Shown in pieces: positions 60,599 to 64,000 of a stretch of DNA of 64,000 nt. Each line of letters begins with the position of its first letter. The stretch's first letter is position 1. Both the position numbers and the translations under genes were made by a program. A model generated the notes under the pieces. That model searched no databases. It worked only from the letters and a program-made list of their open reading frames with translations, and was not told the DNA's origin. The DNA is from Brevibacterium sp. (GTDB lineage Bacteria > Actinomycetota > Actinomycetes > Actinomycetales > Brevibacteriaceae). Location of the stretch: assembly GCF_031179145.1 (NCBI RefSeq), contig NZ_JAPSIB010000007.1:94081-158080 (forward strand). Reading direction: 5' to 3'.

Positions 60599-61846
60599 TC
60601 AGAAGCGGTTGGGCGAGACCCGGGCCAACAGCTCGGGGCTCAGGCTGGGTGCACGGTCGAGCATGATGTCGGTCAGGACCTTCGCGGAGCCCGGGGCCAG
60701 GGTCAGACCGAGCATGGAGTGCCCGGAGTTGACATAGGCATTGCGGGCGACATCGAGTCTGCCGATGACGGGAAGCCCGTCGGGAGTCATCGGTCTTGAA
60801 CCGGCCCAGGCCTCGCGCTCCCCTGCGGGCTCACCCCAGGAGTGGAACGCCTCGCGAGCGGCACGACGGATCGCCTCCACGCGCACTTCGTTGATGGAAT
60901 CGTCCTTGCTGCCGAATTCCATGGTGCCGGCCAAACGCAGCATTCCATTGAGCGGAGTCACGGCCACCCGCGCGTCCTCGAGCGTCAGGGACGTCCGCAG
61001 CTGGATCGGGGCGGGAGAGTAGTCGAGGCTGTATCCCTTGCCGGAGTAGATCGGCAGCCTCTGGCCCAATGAGGCGAGCAGCTGACCGGTCGGCACGCCG
61101 GCGGCCACGACGACGGCGTCGGTGGCGAGCACCTCGGCGTCGTTTGTCACGACGGCGGTGACAGTCTCACCACTGCGCACGAACCGGATGACGCTGACTC
61201 CTTCTCGGACGGTGGCACCGAGCTCATCCAGCTTGGCGAGCAGACCGCGGGTGAGGGAGTCGGGTTCGATCTGACGGTCATTGGGGAAGAACAGGCCGTG
61301 CTTGAGCCGGTCGCTCAGCGCCGGCTCGGCCGCCTGTACGGCGTCCCCGTGGAGGTGCTCGGCGATATGGCCCGCGGATTCGAATGCCTCGAGGCTCTCC
61401 GAGTGCTCATCGAACCTCTCCCGGGTCTCGAACGCCAGGAGGACTCCCTTGGTGTGCATCTCGAAGTCGATGCCTGCTCGCTGATAATCGTCGAAGAGGT
61501 CGTTGGCGTCGGCGCCAAGACGCAGGTGGAGGTCGAGTCCTGCCTCGAAGTCGCGGACGTTGCAATGCATCGCCATGCGGAGCAGGAACTTGATGTAGCC
61601 GGGAGCCAGCGAAGGCCGGATCGAGAGGGGGCTGTCGGGCTTGAGCATCCACTTGATCCCTTGGAGAAGGACGCCCGGGGCAGGCACCGGATTGCTCTCG
61701 GCAATCGCGATTTTCGCGGCGTTGCCGTGCGAGGCAGCGGCCCCGCACTTTCCGGCTTCGAGGACAGTGACCTCGCACCCAGCAGAGGCGAGTTCATAGG
61801 CCGTGGTGAGCCCGACGACTCCCCCACCGACGACGACAGCTTTCAT
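60599..61846 (-). CDS. FAD-dependent D-hydroxyproline/D-amino acid oxidoreductase
   Basis: A 415-aa DAO-superfamily flavoprotein like DadA. The FAD-binding Rossmann motif is at the N-terminus (MKAVVVGGGVVGLTTAYELASAGCEVTVLE), and the C-terminal block reads GSRPMTPDGLPVIGRL...NAYVNSGHSMLGLTLAPGSAKVL. In this operon it would oxidise cis-4-hydroxy-D-proline to pyrroline-4-hydroxy-2-carboxylate. AAAGGG lies before the ATG at 61846. It is the first gene of the operon, and a GntR-type operator lies 64 nt upstream. The gap to the next gene is 109 nt. Confidence 0.88.
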   Translation of the reverse strand: MKAVVVGGGVVGLTTAYELASAGCEVTVLEAGKCGAAASHGNAAKIAIAESNPVPAPGVLLQGIKWMLKPDSPLSIRPSLAPGYIKFLLRMAMHCNVRDFEAGLDLHLRLGADANDLFDDYQRAGIDFEMHTKGVLLAFETRERFDEHSESLEAFESAGHIAEHLHGDAVQAAEPALSDRLKHGLFFPNDRQIEPDSLTRGLLAKLDELGATVREGVSVIRFVRSGETVTAVVTNDAEVLATDAVVVAAGVPTGQLLASLGQRLPIYSGKGYSLDYSPAPIQLRTSLTLEDARVAVTPLNGMLRLAGTMEFGSKDDSINEVRVEAIRRAAREAFHSWGEPAGEREAWAGSRPMTPDGLPVIGRLDVARNAYVNSGHSMLGLTLAPGSAKVLTDIMLDRAPSLSPELLARVSPNRF

Positions 61847-61910
61847 CCAAGATTCCCTTTGTTCTTCTCCGAGTCCCGCCCCGGGCACGGACCGGGCCGT
61901 CAGGTCGTGA

Positions 61911-61921
61911 TTGTATGACAA
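61911..61921 (-). promoter_or_regulatory. FadR/GntR-type operator of the hydroxyproline operon
   Basis: TTGTATGACAA fits the TNGT-N3-ACNA consensus of FadR-subfamily GntR regulators exactly, and it extends to a 13-nt perfect palindrome (61910-61922). It lies 64 nt before the oxidoreductase start and ~210 nt from the GntR gene. Confidence 0.65.
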
Positions 61922-62114
61922 TCCGTTGGGGCTTACGCTACGCGTATGACGCGGATCACGTCAACAGCTTTTCACTGGGCAAGATCGCCCCGCAACGGTG
62001 GGCGGCCGACTGGGACCGGACTGGCCCTGAGGGGTCGGGGCTCGACGGAGGGCGGGAGCTCGGTGGAATCCAGGGCTCTGCAAAGGGAGGCGGCCCCGTG
62101 CGCGAGACTCCGTC

Positions 62115-62150
62115 GCTTGTCGAGCGAGGCTCTAACGCTTGTCGAGCGAG
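62115..62150. repeat. 22-bp-period direct repeat at the GntR gene 3' end
   Basis: GCTTGTCGAGCGAG occurs at 62115-62128 and again at 62137-62150, the second copy spanning the last codons of the GntR gene. This looks like a small tandem duplication across the stop. Confidence 0.7.
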
Positions 62151-62845
62151 CCTGTGATGAGGAGAGCGAGCTCCTGAGCACTGTCGATCGTATGGACCTG
62201 CAGTGCCGTCCGGATGCGCGCGGAGTCACCGCTGCGAATCGCATCCATGAGTGCAGCATGGACGGCGTGGGCGCGCTGGGCGTCGCGGCGGGTGAACTGG
62301 TCATAGGCCAGAACGATGGTCATCTGCGCCTCGACCACGGGCCAGATGCGCATGAGCAGATAGTTGTCGGCCGCTTCCCAGACGCCCCGGTGGAAGCGGA
62401 TGTGCGCCTCGTGGAGCGCGAGGGGGTCCGAGTCTTCTCCTGCCGACTCGAATTCCATCCAGGACCTCTCGAGCGCCGCCATCCGGCGCCCCGTGCCGTC
62501 AGCAAGGATCTCGTTGATCGCCTCGGTGTCCAGTGCGACACGGACATGGGCGATCTCGAGCAGGGAGTCGACCTCGATGTCGGCGACGCGGAGACCGCGG
62601 TAGGCCTCCTGAATCAGGAAGCCGTCACGGGCCATCTGATTGAGGGCCTCGCGGACCGTAGGTCGGCTGACCTCAAGGGAGGAGGTGAGCTCGGCCTCGA
62701 TGATGCGCTGCCCGGGTCGGATCTCGCCGAGGACGATCCTGCGTTTGATCTCATCGATGACCCGCTGCCGGCGCTCCGTGTTCGATGCAGGCTGACGCAC
62801 GACCGTCGTCTCAGTCGAATCCGTGGTCTCAGGCATCGACTCCAC
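62132..62845 (-). CDS. GntR (FadR subfamily) regulator
   Basis: A 237-aa regulator. The N-terminal winged helix (~25-85) contains RIVLGEIRPGQRIIEAELTSSLEVSRPTVREALNQMARDGFL, and an all-helical FCD ligand domain (~95-225) has metal-ligand candidates such as HEAHIRFHRGVWEAADN and HAVHAALMDAI. GTG 62845 has GAAGGAAG just upstream; ATG 62836 three codons later is the alternative. It lies upstream of the hydroxyproline operon, in the same orientation, and is its likely repressor. Its last codons overlap a 22-bp direct duplication. Confidence 0.88.
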   Translation of the reverse strand: MESMPETTDSTETTVVRQPASNTERRQRVIDEIKRRIVLGEIRPGQRIIEAELTSSLEVSRPTVREALNQMARDGFLIQEAYRGLRVADIEVDSLLEIAHVRVALDTEAINEILADGTGRRMAALERSWMEFESAGEDSDPLALHEAHIRFHRGVWEAADNYLLMRIWPVVEAQMTIVLAYDQFTRRDAQRAHAVHAALMDAIRSGDSARIRTALQVHTIDSAQELALLITGSLDKR

Positions 62846-62920
62846 AGCGCTTCCTTCTCGGTTCTCCTGCCCCGCCGGGCGCTTCCCAGCCGCCCTCACG
62901 GGGCACGTCTGCTCGTGCAG

Positions 62921-62926
62921 AATTCT
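62921..62926 (-). promoter_or_regulatory. -10 box of the GntR gene
   Basis: TAGAAT on the minus strand lies 75 nt upstream of the GTG at 62845. Confidence 0.35.
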
Positions 62927-63008
62927 ACCGAGCGTAGCACCAGCGGGCGCTTTCGAATTCCACCTCGCCGCAGTGCGGGCCGTACCCCGACGAGGCCGGG
63001 GCCGAGCG

Positions 63009-63040
63009 GCGCCGCATGCCCGGGTCAGGGCATGCGGCGC
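63009..63040 (-). terminator. Terminator of the SDR gene
   Basis: GCGCCGCATGCCC and GGGCATGCGGCGC form a perfect 13-bp stem with a 6-nt loop, starting 7 nt after the stop. Confidence 0.75.
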
Positions 63041-63047
63041 TGGGAAC

Positions 63048-63641
63048 TCAGACCGTCAGGACCCGGCCGGTCACGTTGCCCTCGACCGAACGTACGAATG
63101 CAGCGGCCACCTGCTCGTCCGTGACAGGCACCATTCCGGCGAATGCCTCATGGTAGTGCGGGGAGTTCGCCAGCACATTGGGGCTCACCGCGTTGATGCG
63201 GATTCCGCGCGGAAGCTCCGGAGCAGCCGCCATGACGAACGACTCGACCGCGCCGTTGGCCATTGCCGCAGCCGCCGCTGTCGGCACGGGTTCCCGGCTG
63301 AGCACTCCGGTCGTCACCGTGATCGATCCGCCGTGGTTGAGAGATTCCAGGCCCTGAGTGACGAATTCGATCTGGCCCAGCGTCTTCGAGGTGAAGGCGG
63401 CCGTATAGTCCTCGCGGGTCAGCTCGATCACCGGTTTGAAAGCTGCCGAGCCCACAGCGATGACGATGGCGTCGACCCGGCCGACCGCGGAGAGCAGCGA
63501 CGAGATGGATTCGGGATCCGAGGTGTCCACGCCAGGTTCGGTGGAGCGCGAGACGGCGATGACCTCATGTCCGCGAGCTTCGAGCTCGGCGCGGGCGACG
63601 CCGCCGACATGCCCTCCGGCCCCGACCAGCAGTATCTTCAT
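63048..63641 (-). CDS. Short-chain dehydrogenase/reductase
   Basis: A 197-aa short SDR. The nucleotide-binding motif is LLVGAGGHVGGVARAELEARGHEV. The active-site Ser region is ITVTTGVLSREP; the usual YxxxK is replaced by a less typical AAAMANGAVESFV segment, as in small YciK/BVR-B-like members. RINAVSPNVL follows. GAGGAA precedes the ATG. Similar short SDRs are often annotated as NAD(P)-dependent oxidoreductases with unknown substrates. It is transcribed in the same direction as the GntR gene but has its own strong terminator. Confidence 0.83.
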   Translation of the reverse strand: MKILLVGAGGHVGGVARAELEARGHEVIAVSRSTEPGVDTSDPESISSLLSAVGRVDAIVIAVGSAAFKPVIELTREDYTAAFTSKTLGQIEFVTQGLESLNHGGSITVTTGVLSREPVPTAAAAAMANGAVESFVMAAAPELPRGIRINAVSPNVLANSPHYHEAFAGMVPVTDEQVAAAFVRSVEGNVTGRVLTV

Positions 63642-63888
63642 GACAGACCTTCCTCGTTCTCGGATTGTCAGACGATTTCGGATTGCCTGACATCAGCGAG
63701 GCTAATGGACCCGGGCGGATCACACCACCCCTGAGCGGACAACCGCACCGGAAAGCAGTCGGACGCACCGGGCAGCTTTCACTCCCGGGCGCAGGTCCAG
63801 GCGTCGAGCACGACAAGACCCCCGCCTTCCCAGTGATTTACTGGTCAGACGGGGGTCTCACATAACGCGGAGCCGGTGGTGTCTGGTT
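63642..63888. other. Non-coding right flank
   Basis: No gene is supported. A hairpin at about 63814-63857 (AGACCCCCG...CGGGGGTCT with an inner CCAGT/ACTGG) may terminate transcription entering from the right or left. Repeats begin at 63889. Confidence 0.45.
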
Positions 63889-64000
63889 TCACGACATCGT
63901 TCACTGATGTCTCTCGACATCGATCACCTCATGTGTCACGACATCATTCACTGCCTGTGTCGAGACATCCTTCACCACATGTCTCACGACATCGTTCACT
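63889..64000. repeat. Degenerate 24-bp tandem repeats at window edge
   Basis: GACATC recurs at 63893, 63916, 63940, 63964 and 63988, giving periods of 23, 24, 24 and 24 bp within units resembling TCACGACATCGTTCACTGATG. The units are imperfect and have no separate spacers. Arrays of ACGACATCG-type subrepeats are seen near the ends of IS481-family elements in actinobacteria (from memory), so an insertion element may begin just outside the window. Confidence 0.65.

Noticed and set aside
63889..64000. CRISPR array
   Set aside because: The 24-bp units are degenerate and contiguous, with no constant repeat separated by unique spacers and no cas genes.

Overview
The window is high-GC Gram-positive (actinobacterial) chromosomal DNA. 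The GC-rich third codon positions, GTP-type PEP carboxykinase, dehydroshikimate dehydratase fused to an HPPD-like domain, CueP/DUF305/DUF6153 copper proteins, a CsoR-type operator and ATGA/TGATG-coupled operons all fit an actinomycete. Brevibacterium or a close relative is my best guess, from gene content only. No prophage or rRNA operon was seen. The only sign of a mobile element is a set of degenerate ~24-bp repeats running off the right edge.

Layout. 0.2-2.2 kb: putative extracytoplasmic copper-handling genes (DUF6153 protein, DUF305 lipoprotein, CueP). 2.5-6.2 kb: a membrane protein, then a NarL-type sensor kinase/regulator pair. 6.2-10.2 kb: aldo/keto reductase, an unknown protein, a BFN-domain nuclease and a RecQ-like helicase. 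10.2-18.2 kb (minus): a tightly coupled six-gene operon of three glycosyltransferases, an ABC exporter and two APH-fold kinases. It lies immediately downstream of an OmpR-type two-component operon (18.3-20.8 kb), and an 11-bp-spaced direct repeat in front of it looks like a response-regulator site. This is the best candidate for an undescribed system, probably surface glycoconjugate assembly. 20.9-26.4 kb: a divergent quinate/shikimate-to-protocatechuate cluster around an IclR regulator with a palindromic operator. 26.5-28.8 kb: CopB-like P-type ATPase behind a CsoR-type operator. 28.9-38 kb: GAPDH, GlxA-type regulator, NylB-like hydrolase, YfcC transporter, HxlR regulator, nicotinamidase, DoxX and CPBP proteins. 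38-43.2 kb: amino-acid permease, argG with tandem ARG-box-like sites, AlkD-like glycosylase, cysteine desulfurase. 43.2-47.4 kb (minus): phosphonate-type ABC importer (phnD-phnC-phnE) coupled to a tyrosine-phosphatase-like protein and a TetR regulator. 47.6-52 kb: tRNA-Arg, pckG, PiT phosphate transporter. 52.2-56.9 kb: beta-alanine/omega-amino-acid catabolism (class III aminotransferase, CoA-acylating semialdehyde dehydrogenase) with a divergent PucR regulator. 57-63 kb (minus): a complete hydroxyproline-to-2-oxoglutarate pathway with a GntR regulator and a matching operator, ending in a truncated SDR gene start.

Catabolic logic. Three peripheral routes feed central metabolism here: quinate/shikimate to protocatechuate, hydroxyproline to 2-oxoglutarate, and beta-alanine-type amines to acetyl- or propionyl-CoA. 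Each has its own regulator and a candidate operator visible beside it. GAPDH and PEP carboxykinase serve glycolysis and gluconeogenesis. Genes were recognised from sequence and motif memory only; no database search was run. Starts were chosen by Shine-Dalgarno spacing, stop/start overlap or a leaderless -10 placement.
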